Positions 7,561 to 14,974 are shown, numbered from the stretch's first letter. The stretch is 18,445 nucleotides of DNA from an uncultured Pseudoclavibacter sp. (GCA_946221025.1 CAMIMS010000032.1:1-18445), one strand, 5' to 3'. Translations and numbers: made by a program. Notes: generated by a model from the sequence alone, not told the origin.

Positions 7561-8268
7561 ATGCTCGTAACCGAGGAACTGTTTCTGCTCTTCACCGACG
7601 ACGACAGCGGCAAGACCGCATCCTCCCCGACCGACATGATGGGCTTTGGCGACGCCGCACAGATCGCCCTGCACGCGGGCCTGCTCACTGACCTGGCCGC
7701 GTTCGGTCTCATCACCTTCAGCAGCGACAAAGACGCACGCGTGAACGTGACCGGCCAACCCACCGACCACCCCCTCCTCGCGAAGGCAGTGGCAGAGCTG
7801 CAGCAGCACCCGAACATCAAGGTGTCGAGCCTCATGGGCGAATCCTGGTTCGCCGATGCGGAGGCGATCGCAGCGCCCCTCGTTGCGGCCGGCACTCTCG
7901 AGAAGACCTCCGGGGGCTTTCTCGGGATGAGCACCCGCTACCCGACGGTCGACGGGCGACCCGAGTCAGAGATTCGCGCCCGCTACAGCGACGTGCTTCA
8001 GGAGCGGCGAAACCCGACCCCGCAAGAGGCGATCGTGCTGCACATCCTCGCCGTCACCGAGACGACGACCGAGGCCCTGAAGGATGAGGTCAACGCGACC
8101 GGCGCGTGGCGCAAGAACACGCTCGCGAAAGAGATCGCCTCACGCGTGCTCGATAGCAATGACGTTGCTGCGCTCGCTGGCGTGAAGAACGCGATCGCCG
8201 CGCTCATGGTGCTCGGCCAGGTCACGTACATGAACAACATGAACATCATCCGCGGTAGCTCGGACTGA
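7561..8268 (+). CDS. GPP34 (GOLPH3/Vps74-like) family protein
   Basis: 235 aa. The start LVTEELFLLFTDDDSGK is the family's opening strand-helix. It is followed by a helical LHAGLLTDLAAFGLI block, a short strand pair (FSSDKDARVNVTG), the helix HPLLAKAVAELQQHP, and a helical C-terminal half (EAIVLHILAVTE, DVAALAGVKNAIAAL). In eukaryotes the family binds phosphatidylinositol-4-phosphate at the Golgi. In actinobacteria it is a common cytosolic protein of unproven role, presumed lipid or membrane associated. No signal or transmembrane segment. It is a single gene, convergent with the toxin gene 9 bp away with no clear terminator between. Confidence 0.88.
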   Translation: MLVTEELFLLFTDDDSGKTASSPTDMMGFGDAAQIALHAGLLTDLAAFGLITFSSDKDARVNVTGQPTDHPLLAKAVAELQQHPNIKVSSLMGESWFADAEAIAAPLVAAGTLEKTSGGFLGMSTRYPTVDGRPESEIRARYSDVLQERRNPTPQEAIVLHILAVTETTTEALKDEVNATGAWRKNTLAKEIASRVLDSNDVAALAGVKNAIAALMVLGQVTYMNNMNIIRGSSD

Positions 8269-8277
8269 GGTTCGGGG

Positions 8278-8526
8278 CTATAGAAGTCGACGGTACTCTG
8301 CGCGAGCTTTCATCGCGTGGATGATCTCGGTTTCGCCGTCATCCCACAGCAGGACGACGATCTCGAGAAGTCGGCCGACACCGTCTATGCCCAGCCGGAG
8401 TTCACGCTGCGGATTCTCGTCGTCAAGCGGGCCCGAAACGAGGGCATTCCTTGCTGCGGACTTCGCATCCTCGTCCGAAATGCCGTGCTTGCGCGCGGAC
8501 GGATGAACGATCAAGCCTCGACCCAC
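8278..8526 (-). CDS. Putative toxin of an RHH toxin-antitoxin pair
   Basis: 82 aa from GTG 8524-8526. An in-frame TTG at 8512-8514 shares TTGA with the antitoxin stop and is an equally good coupled start (70+ aa). The sequence has a beta-rich ELRLGIDGVGRLLEIVVLL core followed by the C-terminal EIIHAMKARAEYRRLL. That layout (strand, strand, then IHAMKAR..Y) is seen in actinobacterial toxins paired with CopG-like antitoxins, resembling BrnT/RelE-fold proteins. The N-terminal VHPSARKHGISDED matches the same group. Activity as an mRNA interferase is an inference. It overlaps the antitoxin gene by 16 bp (or 4 bp with the TTG start), so expression is coupled. Confidence 0.72.
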   Translation of the reverse strand: MGRGLIVHPSARKHGISDEDAKSAARNALVSGPLDDENPQRELRLGIDGVGRLLEIVVLLWDDGETEIIHAMKARAEYRRLL

Positions 8527-8771
8527 TGCTGAACCGCAGCGCGGATAGCTGAGGAGCGATCGAGGCCTTCGCGTTGGGCGCGGGTCATGAGGTCGGCGAG
8601 CTCATCCTCCGAGAACCGGATCGAGACGACCCGGGTTGCTTGCTCGGCGCGGGGCGGCCTGCCCCAGCGCCGCTTCAGTTCGTCGACGTCATAACCGGCC
8701 TCGGCCTCATCCGCCCATGCCTGCACCTGAGCCTCGCTCACGGGTTCGCCATTGATCGTGCGTCGGGTCAT
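8511..8771 (-). CDS. Ribbon-helix-helix (CopG-like) antitoxin
   Basis: 86 aa. The C-terminal half is a ribbon-helix-helix: strand TRVVSIRFSEDELADLM, then helix-turn-helix RAQREGLDRSSAIRAAVQQW. The N-terminal half (NGEPVSEAQVQAWADEAEAGYDV, split here only by description) is the usual acidic toxin-binding extension preceding RWGRPP. It is expected to neutralise the downstream toxin and repress its own promoter as a dimer. The start ATG 8769-8771 has no proper ribosome site and lies 6 nt after a -10 element, so the transcript is likely leaderless. Confidence 0.85.
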   Translation of the reverse strand: MTRRTINGEPVSEAQVQAWADEAEAGYDVDELKRRWGRPPRAEQATRVVSIRFSEDELADLMTRAQREGLDRSSAIRAAVQQWVEA

Positions 8772-8777
8772 ACCCTG

Positions 8778-8806
8778 ACCCTATTCCGTAATACGTAACG
8801 GTGCAA
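8778..8806 (-). promoter_or_regulatory. Toxin-antitoxin promoter with operator in the spacer
   Basis: On the minus strand: -35 TTGCAC (8801-8806), a 17-bp spacer, then -10 TAGGGT (8778-8783), 6 nt before the antitoxin ATG. The spacer is filled by ccgtaatacgtaacgg (8786-8801), a near-palindrome with a perfect TACGTA core and CCGT/ACGG ends. That is a plausible RHH-dimer operator for autorepression. Confidence 0.6.
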
Positions 8807-8992
8807 CGCTTGATGCTGCTAGCTGCCTAGGCCCCGCCCCGGCGGACACACCCCCGGCACCCTCAGAAGCCCTGAATCCACGCCCCTAATACCCGGGCAC
8901 CCCGACCCCTTCCCGAGAGGCCGTTTATCTGGCCCCTCTACCCTGGCTGGAGCTCGATCGTTCCTTCCGACACACCAGGAGGTCGCGCACGC

Positions 8993-10111
8993 ATGGATTC
9001 AGATACATCACGCACGACATCACACGAAACTGCAAGCACTACTCCCGAGGCCGTTGGCACAGATACCGACGCCATCGCGTTGAAGCAACCCGCGATCGCC
9101 GTCGAAGGACTCACCAAGGTCTACGAGACACAGACTGAGCGAAAGCTCTTCGCCAAGAAGATCGACGATGAAGGCTTCCGCGCCGTCGACAACGTGAGCT
9201 TCACCGTGAAGCCCGGCGAGATCTTCGTGATCATGGGCCTGTCGGGCTCGGGCAAGTCGACCATCATCCGCATGCTCAACCGCCTCATTGACATCACCGA
9301 TGGCAGTGTCGTTGTGAACAACCAAGACGTTCGGGCGATGGATGAACAGGCGCTGCGCGGGTACCGCAACTCCACCATCAACATGGTGTTCCAGCACTTC
9401 GGGCTCTTCCCGCACAAAATGCTGGTCGAGAACGTCGCCTTCGGCCTGAAGGTTCGCGGCATGAGCCAGGCCGAGCGTTACGAGCGCGCCGCCGACGCGC
9501 TTCGCACCGTCGGCCTTGGCGACCGTCTCTACGACCTGCCCGATCAGCTCTCGGGTGGTCAGCGTCAGCGCGTTGGCCTTGCCCGCGCGCTCGCGACCGA
9601 TGCCGAGATTCTCCTCATGGATGAGCCGTTCTCGGCACTCGACCCGCTCATTCGCAAAGAGATGCAAGACCTCCTCTTGCAGCTGCAACAGGACCTCCGC
9701 AAGACCATCGTGTTCGTCACGCACGACCTGAACGAAGCGATGCGCCTGGGCGACCAGATTCTCGTGATGAAGGAGGGGAAGGCCGCGCAGATTGGCCGCC
9801 CCTTCGACCTGCTCGACCGGCCGGCTGATGACTACATCCAGGCGTTCACGGCCGAGGTTGACCGAAGCCGCGTCGTGACCGCGCGCATGCTCGCCGAGCG
9901 ACCGCTTGCCACCGAGCGCACGCTCACCGGGCCCGTTGCGCCTGGCCGCGCGCGGGTCGAACCGAGCACGACACTGCAAGAAATGATGGCGATTTTCGCC
10001 GAAGGGGCTGAGCTGATCGAGGTGGTTCGTTCAAGCGACGGCCGCAACTTCGGCTCCATCACCCCGACCGCCGCGATGACGGCGCTGGCCCCGAGGAAGG
10101 CCGCGGCATGA
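8993..10111 (+). CDS. Quaternary amine (glycine betaine) ABC transporter ATPase
   Basis: 372 aa, ATG with AGGAGG 10 nt upstream. This is the ProV/OpuAA type. An extended N-terminus precedes the Walker A motif GLSGSGKST (82-90). The Q-loop Gln134 (VFQHFG), the signature LSGGQRQR (186-193), Walker B ILLMDEPFSALD (206-217) and the H-loop His244 follow. The region after about 290 is a degenerate CBS-like tail (TTLQEMMAIFAEGAELIEV), the part that senses ionic strength in relatives. It powers uptake of an osmoprotectant through the permease encoded next, with which it overlaps by 4 bp (ATGA). The gene begins the importer operon. A possible -10 (TACCCT, 8939-8944) lies in the C-rich leader. Confidence 0.93.
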   Translation: MDSDTSRTTSHETASTTPEAVGTDTDAIALKQPAIAVEGLTKVYETQTERKLFAKKIDDEGFRAVDNVSFTVKPGEIFVIMGLSGSGKSTIIRMLNRLIDITDGSVVVNNQDVRAMDEQALRGYRNSTINMVFQHFGLFPHKMLVENVAFGLKVRGMSQAERYERAADALRTVGLGDRLYDLPDQLSGGQRQRVGLARALATDAEILLMDEPFSALDPLIRKEMQDLLLQLQQDLRKTIVFVTHDLNEAMRLGDQILVMKEGKAAQIGRPFDLLDRPADDYIQAFTAEVDRSRVVTARMLAERPLATERTLTGPVAPGRARVEPSTTLQEMMAIFAEGAELIEVVRSSDGRNFGSITPTAAMTALAPRKAAA

Positions 10112-11100
10112 ACTTGAACCCAAACTTCGGACGCGCCTTCGAGGCGCTCATCGACTGGATGCTCCAGTACTTCGGGTGGCTGTTTGACGCCATCACGGTG
10201 GCCCTGCGAACCATCACGAAGCTCATGGATGTGGTGCTCATCGGCCTGCACCCCATCCTGCTGATCGTCGTGTTCACGGCGCTGGCGTTCTTTGTCACCA
10301 GGCGCATCGGCATGGCGATCTTCTCGCTGCTCGCGTTCGGGCTCATCTACATCTCCGACCTGTGGGTGCCGACGATGCAGAGCCTGTCGATCGTGCTCGT
10401 CTCGGTGATCATCGCCCTGCTGATCGGTATTCCCCTCGGCATCTGGGCAAGCCAAAGCGAGACCGTGAGCCGCATCGTGCGCCCGGTGCTCGACGTGATG
10501 CAGGCCATGCCGGTGTTCGTGTACCTCATCCCGGCCGTGTTCTTCTTCGGCGTTGGCACCGTGCCCGGCATCGTCGCCACGATCGTCTTCGCCATTCCGC
10601 CGGCCGTGCGCCTCACCGAACTCGGTATTCGCCAGGTCGAGCCTGAGCTCGTCGAAGCGGCGACCGCCTTTGGCGCCAAGCGCGGCACGATCCTGAAGGA
10701 TGTACAGCTGCCGCTCGCGTTCCCGTCGATCATGGCGGGCGTGAACCAGGTGATCATGCTGGCCCTCTCGATGGCCGTCGTCGCCGGTATGGTCGGCGCG
10801 GCGGGCCTCGGTGGCGTCGTCGTTGAGGGCGTTGCGCAGCTGAACGCAGCGAAGGGCTTTGAGGGCGGTGTGGCCGTGGTCATCCTCGCGATCTACCTCG
10901 ACCGCGTGACCGGTGCCGCGACCTCGGTCAGTGAGTGGCGTCGTAACCGTCGCGTGGCTAAGGGCCAGAAGTGGAACCAGGAAGCGCTCGCGAAGGCCGA
11001 CGCTGAGTCGGGCGCCAACGCGGATGCAGGCGCCGAGGCTGAAGCCGAGCTCGCGGCCGGTCAGGGTTCCGCCTCAAGCGGCGCGACCGCTGCGCGCTGA
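10108..11100 (+). CDS. Quaternary amine ABC transporter permease
   Basis: 330 aa, overlapping the ATPase stop by ATGA. It is a ProW/OpuAB-type integral membrane protein. Hydrophobic segments lie at about 45-65, 70-85, 93-112, 130-150, 152-168, 200-225 and 250-268. The EAA loop that docks on the ATPase is intact (VEAATAFGAKRGTILKDV with LPLAFPSIMAG after it). The C-terminal ~60 residues are a charged, Ala/Glu-rich cytoplasmic tail (ADAESGANADAGAEAEAE) not needed for the fold. It carries substrate across the cytoplasmic membrane from the binding protein encoded 76 bp downstream. Confidence 0.93.
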   Translation: MNLNPNFGRAFEALIDWMLQYFGWLFDAITVALRTITKLMDVVLIGLHPILLIVVFTALAFFVTRRIGMAIFSLLAFGLIYISDLWVPTMQSLSIVLVSVIIALLIGIPLGIWASQSETVSRIVRPVLDVMQAMPVFVYLIPAVFFFGVGTVPGIVATIVFAIPPAVRLTELGIRQVEPELVEAATAFGAKRGTILKDVQLPLAFPSIMAGVNQVIMLALSMAVVAGMVGAAGLGGVVVEGVAQLNAAKGFEGGVAVVILAIYLDRVTGAATSVSEWRRNRRVAKGQKWNQEALAKADAESGANADAGAEAEAELAAGQGSASSGATAAR

Positions 11101-11176
11101 GCGCGAGAGAACGTATCCCTCCCCCAACTCCATTCGAAACTAGAGATAACTCGTTACTGATTAAGGAGAATTCACC

Positions 11177-12073
11177 GTGTTCAACATGAAGAAACTCATT
11201 GCCGGGGCCGGCGTCGTCCTCGCCGCCGTGACCATGTCTGGCTGCTCCGGCGAAGATGTCGGGCTCGGCGGCGGCGACTCGGACAAGGAGATCACCTTCT
11301 TCCAGGTTCCGGGCTTCGACGACACCACCTCGCTGTCGGCACTGTGGCAGATCCTCCTCGAAGAGCGCGGCATCACCATGAAGGTCGAGAACATGGACCT
11401 CGGCCCGGGATTCACCGCCATGACCACCGGTGAGGTCGACGGCTACATCGACTCGTGGCTGCCGGCAACGCACCAGAACTACATCGACCCCATCCGCGAC
11501 AAGGTCAAGGTGTGGGATGAGAACGGCCCGTTCTACGAGAACAACGAACTCGTGCTCGCGGTCCCCTCCTACGCTCCCGACGACACAATTGAGGCGGCCT
11601 TCGCGAACGCGGATGCGTACGGCGGCGAGATCATCGGTATCGAGCCGGGCGCGGGCCTCATGAAGAACCTGCCGAACGTGGTCGAAACCTACGGCGCGAC
11701 CGACAAGATCACGATCACCCCGGGTTCGACCCCTGCCATGCTCGCCAGCATGGAGGGCGCGATCAAGGACAAGAAGAACGTGATCGTCGCGCTGTGGACC
11801 CCGCACTGGGCGTTCCAGAAGATGGACATCAAGATCCTCGAGGACACGAAGAACGGTTGGCCCGAGGCTGATGGCTCGTACATCGTGACCTCGCAGAAGT
11901 TCGCCGAGGAGCACGCCGAGATCGGTCAGTGGATGTCGAACATGCGACTGACCTCCGACCAGTTCGCCGACATCATGCTGCACGCGAGCGAGGGCAACAC
12001 CCCGCGCGAGGGCATGCAGACCTGGCTCGAGAAGCCGGAGAACCGCCAGCTGACGGACTCCTGGTTCAAGTAA
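11177..12073 (+). CDS. Glycine betaine-type substrate-binding lipoprotein (OpuAC family)
   Basis: 298 aa from GTG 11177, with AAGGAG 8 nt upstream; the ATG nine bases later is too far from it. A lipoprotein signal (MKKLIAGAGVVLAAVTMSGC) places the lipidated Cys at residue 23, so the protein is anchored outside the membrane. The OpuAC domain follows. Trp residues typical of a quaternary ammonium aromatic cage are in DSWLPATH (92-99) and ALWTPHWAF (205-213). The conserved GSTPAMLASME block lies between them. It captures betaine, choline or a similar amine for the permease. The gene sits after a 76-bp gap with its own strong ribosome site, giving higher translation than the membrane parts, and is followed by a strong terminator. 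Confidence 0.93.
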   Translation: MFNMKKLIAGAGVVLAAVTMSGCSGEDVGLGGGDSDKEITFFQVPGFDDTTSLSALWQILLEERGITMKVENMDLGPGFTAMTTGEVDGYIDSWLPATHQNYIDPIRDKVKVWDENGPFYENNELVLAVPSYAPDDTIEAAFANADAYGGEIIGIEPGAGLMKNLPNVVETYGATDKITITPGSTPAMLASMEGAIKDKKNVIVALWTPHWAFQKMDIKILEDTKNGWPEADGSYIVTSQKFAEEHAEIGQWMSNMRLTSDQFADIMLHASEGNTPREGMQTWLEKPENRQLTDSWFK

Positions 12074-12086
12074 GCCACTCGCTGAA

Positions 12087-12126
12087 AAGGGGGCGGGCAC
12101 CGCGATGGTGCCCGCCCCCTTCTTCT
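12087..12126 (+). terminator. Rho-independent terminator of the betaine importer operon
   Basis: A perfect 15-bp stem, aagggggcgggcacc (12087-12101) with ggtgcccgccccctt (12107-12121), encloses a 5-nt loop and is followed by a T-rich CTTCT. It sits 13 bp after the binding-protein stop. Confidence 0.93.
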
Positions 12127-12134
12127 GTGCGCGT

Positions 12135-12263
12135 TCACGAGATGTCCAACTGCCGACCAATCAATCCTGCCGCGTTGTCGACGGGCACCGCTTCCGGGCC
12201 CGGAGAGCGAACCGCGAGCGCTCGGCAATCGGTCGCCGCCGATGCGAATAACGCGCGTCTCAT
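12135..12263 (-). CDS. Possible 42-aa ORF of unknown function
   Basis: ATG 12261-12263 has GGGGGGAGG 6 nt upstream and reads MRRALFASAATDCRALAVRS, ending ...IGRQLDIS. I recognise no family. It fills the otherwise empty gap between the terminator and the tRNA scar. The strong ribosome site is the only support; it may be a chance ORF. Confidence 0.22.
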   Translation of the reverse strand: MRRALFASAATDCRALAVRSPGPEAVPVDNAAGLIGRQLDIS

Positions 12264-12333
12264 ACGCATGCCTCCCCCCGATCGACGGTTGAGGGCGCAT
12301 ACGCGACTCGATGGAAGCGCAGACAGAAACTGA

Positions 12334-12375
12334 TGGGGCCGCCTGTGGGAATCGAACCCACGACCTATTCATTAC
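12334..12375 (-). other. tRNA 3'-end fragment (probably tRNA-Thr), attachment-site scar
   Basis: On the minus strand this reads as the 3' half of a tRNA. It shows the last anticodon-stem bases and variable loop (GTAATGAATAGGTC), a perfect T-arm GTGGG-TTCGAAT-CCCAC (12345-12361), the acceptor strand AGGCGGC, a discriminator base and CCA. No D-arm or 5' acceptor strand follows to the right, so it is not a complete gene. Similarity to the end of an actinobacterial tRNA-Thr(CGT) is from memory and breaks off inside the anticodon loop, where tyrosine recombinases usually cross over. ACTCG-N11-CGAGT (12374-12394) at the break could be the core-site inverted repeat. By orientation, the integrated DNA lies to the right and the chromosome to the left. 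Confidence 0.72.
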
Positions 12376-12501
12376 TCGCAACCGATTAACGAGTCCGAGA
12401 CGGGCGCCCTCGTGACTGTCATGTCGGAATGGCAGATGCGTCGTGAACCCGCTCGCCACTCGCGGGCGGGCGCGACGCCTGCCGTTCCAGCGCCGAGCGA
12501 G

Positions 12502-13026
12502 TCACGAGTCGCCTGATCGAGGGCTCCGCTCTGCTGCCGCTCGCATCCGCCGCACTACGTCAGGATCCAGGTGCGAGCTGAGCCGGCTGCCGTTGACGGT
12601 CGGGTACAGGGGTCGGTCGCGCCTGAAGAGGTGCGAGTGCACAATGTCCTTAACGCTGCGGTTGTAGAGGTGGAGTTTGGACTCATGGGTGAAGGTTCTC
12701 CGAACAGCTTTGAGCTGCGGCGCCTTCATGACCCACGCGTGCCGCGAGTGCTCAACCAACTGGTAGTCGATCGCCCGCGTCACACTGGCTGCGATCCAGT
12801 CCGCGAGCTGGATACCAGAGCTCAGCTGGCTGTCGATATGCATTGGAGGTTCCACGATGCGACGCATCTCCGGGCAGTCGCCGGCGCGCCCAAGGATGTG
12901 ACTATACATCCGAGGTAGGCGATCCAGACGTGTCTTCTCATTGATCTGATCGATCATGACCAGAATGTTCTGGTCGAGCGACGTCGTCGCAGCGGTGATC
13001 GACTACCGCCAGACGCTCGACTGAAC
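12502..13026 (-). pseudogene. DUF3800 protein, N-terminally truncated relic
   Basis: The C-terminal half is well preserved: INEKTRLDRLPRMYSHILGR, then RIVEPPMHIDSQLSSGIQLA with DW following, and the closing HLYNRSVKDI, RPLYPTVNG and DPDVVRRMR blocks. This is the DUF3800 pattern (RNase H-like fold, function unproven, often in mobile or defence settings). The longest open stretch starts at ATG 12955-12957 (151 aa). Family-like sequence continues upstream in the same frame (SITAATTSLDQNILV) to a TAG at 13003-13005, then VQSSVWR to about 13026, where homology stops. The N-terminal half with the expected DES motif is missing. The relic lies next to the att scar. Confidence 0.72.
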
Positions 13027-13055
13027 TCAGGTGGGCACCTCATCGCCCACCCGAG
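13026..13055 (+). terminator. Hairpin followed by T-run at the DUF3800 break
   Basis: ctcaggtgggc (13026-13036) pairs with gcccacccgag (13045-13055) with one mismatch and an 8-nt loop. A TTTTT run lies at 13063-13067 on the plus strand. It has terminator form but serves no recognisable plus-strand gene. The surroundings repeat CTGAACTC (13021-13028, 13091-13098), so it may instead mark the end of a small inserted element. Confidence 0.4.
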
Positions 13056-13383
13056 TTCCGAGTTTTTCACATAGAACCTCAGTTCCGGGCCTGAACTCTA
13101 GTGCTCCGCTGCCGGGGCCACTCAACCAGGAACCGACCGCCGCCGACCGTAGAGATCGACGCGTTAGGGCCGGTGCTAGTTGTCATAATCGACGCGCCAG
13201 TGGTCGATGTGGAACCGGGACCGCACGCGCAGGCGAAAACCGCACCCAGCCTGACGAGAACACAGAGGCAGCCTGCCTACCGGCCGTAGCTCACTTCGCG
13301 TAGCACCCTGCGAATGCTTGGCAAGACACGCAATGGAGTTGATTCATCACGGTTTCGACAGCGAAACTGCGCGAAACGCGGAC
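13056..13383. other. Gene-free stretch with degraded sequence
   Basis: About 330 bp without a credible gene. Open frames here have the Arg/Pro/Ser-rich composition of non-coding frames and no ribosome sites. A minus-strand stretch ending at a TAG at about 13178 reads ...RVRSRFHIDHWRVDYDN, which hints at a decayed toxin or transposase tail but cannot be assigned. Confidence 0.4.
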
Positions 13384-13414
13384 GGCCCCCGAGGGGAGAT
13401 TGCCCCCGGGGGCC
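13384..13414 (-). terminator. Hairpin downstream of the secreted-protein operon
   Basis: ggcccccgagggg (13384-13396) faces cccccgggggcc (13403-13414) across a short A/T-containing loop, with one unpaired A. It lies about 30 bp after the stop of the secreted-protein gene. It is GC-only with no T-run, so termination is likely but not certain. Confidence 0.55.
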
Positions 13415-13445
13415 GGGTCGAGAATCGCGCCTACATTCCACTATC

Positions 13446-14630
13446 TCAACAAGTCTTCTTTTCCGGCGCCAGGAGGCCGAAGCCATAACTCCTCCAACAG
13501 AGACTGGGCGACGCCGCCCACCCCCGACCCGCACTCAGAAGGGGCCGGTACATTTCAACGGCTGTTGTCTTAGTCTGAAGGACGCCCATGCAATCCGTGA
13601 GAGCAAGCAATGGCTCGATGTCACAATAGCCATTGTCGACCATCTGAATACCCGCGCCGACGGTGTTAGACGAGGCCGGACCATTCTCGGCTTGAATCAG
13701 GACCGTGACGTCTGCCTTGTTGGCAGCCCAGATCATGGGAAGCCTTTGTGCGTATCGGGCCCCCAGGGTGAACGACCGCCGATTGCAAGCATCTCCCAGG
13801 TCATTCCAGTCCGCATAGACTCCGGCGTCACCAACGCCCGGCGTCCACCCGGGAACGATCATCTGCCACGAAGGCCAAGCCTTCATCTTTCCCAGGAAAT
13901 ACTCGCTAACATGCGGCAAACACGCTGGCCGCACGCCGCCGCCCCGATTGTTGTACAAGTCGATACCGAACTCAAGACCAAAACCCTGGGGAACATTCTT
14001 TGTGGTGTACCCCGCGGACCACCAGCCCTGGATTCTGAAGAACTGGTAGGCGCGCCTTCGCCAAGTTCCAGCCTCAGCCCACTCCGGCTCCCACCCCCTA
14101 TAGGGGTCGACACCGGCACGCTTCCCCTGGGACCCGTAATTGGCCGAGTCGGACGTCGTCACAATACCTTCTAGCACGTCAGCAGTAGGAATCTCGACAG
14201 GAATAGAAAGGTTCCTACTCTCAATGTCAATTCGCTCTTCAATCACCTCCTCTTGCTGATGCGACCTTGAGGGTGCAACCTGAGTCAAGACCTCATCCTG
14301 GGGAACAACACGGACAGAAACGACGGCTGGCTCCACTCCGTACATTTCTCGGAACTGGCCAGCATAGGATTCAGCGTCAATATCCCCGTTGGGGTTAAAC
14401 TCTCCAACAATCGGGCCATTTTCGAAGCGAATGGCGTCAAGACGCATACCCTCCTCCACCGACGGAATAGCAGAACCAGCGTTCTCGAGCGAAACGGGCT
14501 CGGTAAACTCATAGACGAGTTCGACTCGGCTTTCATCGGAGGCTTGCGCGGGCTGCGGTTGCAAGAGCCCCAAACAGATCGCAGCGACACCCACGGCACT
14601 CACCAGCATGCCAGCGTTCCTACTAATCAA
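13446..14630 (-). CDS. Secreted protein of unknown function
   Basis: 394 aa from TTG 14628-14630, which has AAGGAG 7 nt upstream and overlaps the previous stop by 4 bp (TTGA). An ATG seven codons in is less well placed. A Sec signal peptide is clear (hydrophobic core at about 8-23, predicted AQA cleavage near residue 30). The first mature domain (about 35-115) has the pattern ...MRLDAIRFENGPIVGEFNP then YAGQFREMYGVEPAVVSVRV. The C-terminal domain (about 165-394) is Trp/Tyr/Gly-rich (GWEPEWAEAGTWRRR, FRIQGWWSAGYTT, YNNRGGGVRPAC, GDAGVYADWNDLG) with several Cys fit for disulfides. Similar long Trp-rich exported proteins occur in actinobacteria without known role. GC content is lower than the flanks. 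It is co-translated with the small membrane protein. Confidence 0.8.
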   Translation of the reverse strand: MISRNAGMLVSAVGVAAICLGLLQPQPAQASDESRVELVYEFTEPVSLENAGSAIPSVEEGMRLDAIRFENGPIVGEFNPNGDIDAESYAGQFREMYGVEPAVVSVRVVPQDEVLTQVAPSRSHQQEEVIEERIDIESRNLSIPVEIPTADVLEGIVTTSDSANYGSQGKRAGVDPYRGWEPEWAEAGTWRRRAYQFFRIQGWWSAGYTTKNVPQGFGLEFGIDLYNNRGGGVRPACLPHVSEYFLGKMKAWPSWQMIVPGWTPGVGDAGVYADWNDLGDACNRRSFTLGARYAQRLPMIWAANKADVTVLIQAENGPASSNTVGAGIQMVDNGYCDIEPLLALTDCMGVLQTKTTAVEMYRPLLSAGRGWAASPSLCWRSYGFGLLAPEKKTC

Positions 14631-14974
14631 TCCACCACTCCTTCGTGTGATTTATTTCTTCCGCGAAATGCTCCGGCGACAATCAAGACCGCACCCAGAA
14701 GACCAATCGTCGGGGGGGGCGGAGGCGCGCTGACAAAAGTCGACTGTCCATCATCGCGCACGTACACGCAAAAGTATCCAGCGGGCAGAATCGTGGTCAC
14801 GACTTCAACACGAGCATCCGGGTTAACCGATTGGTACTCGGGCCGCCCACCATCCCGAATCCAGCACGTACCCGAATCCCCCAGCGGAAGATATGCCGCG
14901 AGACCCGAAAGTAGCCCCAGCAGCAAGCCGGCGGAGCCAACAAGAATGCGCATTCCGCTCCGAGTGGTCTTCAT
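14627..14974 (-). CDS. Small two-pass membrane protein of unknown function
   Basis: 115 aa from ATG 14972-14974 (MKTTRSGMRIL), with AAGGGGGG 4 nt upstream. The open frame extends 32 codons further up without a better start. An N-terminal hydrophobic helix (ILVGSAGLLLGLLSGLAAYL, about 10-29) is followed by about 55 exported residues with two Cys (GTCWIRDGG, AGYFCVYVRDD), a PPPPP linker, and a C-terminal helix (TIGLLGAVLIVAGAF) ending in a basic tail. Topology is likely both ends inside. Its stop overlaps the TTG of the secreted protein gene, so the two form a unit, perhaps a membrane partner for the exported protein (inference). No family recognised. Confidence 0.72.
   Translation of the reverse strand: MKTTRSGMRILVGSAGLLLGLLSGLAAYLPLGDSGTCWIRDGGRPEYQSVNPDARVEVVTTILPAGYFCVYVRDDGQSTFVSAPPPPPTIGLLGAVLIVAGAFRGRNKSHEGVVD

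Noticed and set aside
8772..8992. Riboswitch or structured leader before the betaine importer
   Set aside because: The region is C-rich and shows no conserved riboswitch core or strong hairpin; only a weak -10 candidate (8939-8944).
9020..9979. Long minus-strand open frame (319 codons) opposite the ABC ATPase
   Set aside because: It is antisense to a gene with all ATPase motifs; its composition is that of a mirror frame and it has no ribosome site.
12334..12420. Complete tRNA gene on the minus strand
   Set aside because: Only the T-arm, acceptor 3' strand and part of the anticodon arm are present; no D-arm or matching 5' acceptor strand can be folded to the right.
12956..13024. Short plus-strand ORF (MTRMFWSSDVVAAVIDYRQT...) before a hairpin, suspected transposase tail
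   Set aside because: It is the mirror of the DUF3800 continuation (VWR-TAG-SITAATTSLDQN) and has no ribosome site.
13314..14174. Plus-strand open frame of 286 codons
   Set aside because: Opposite the secreted-protein gene, which has a signal peptide and a strong ribosome site.
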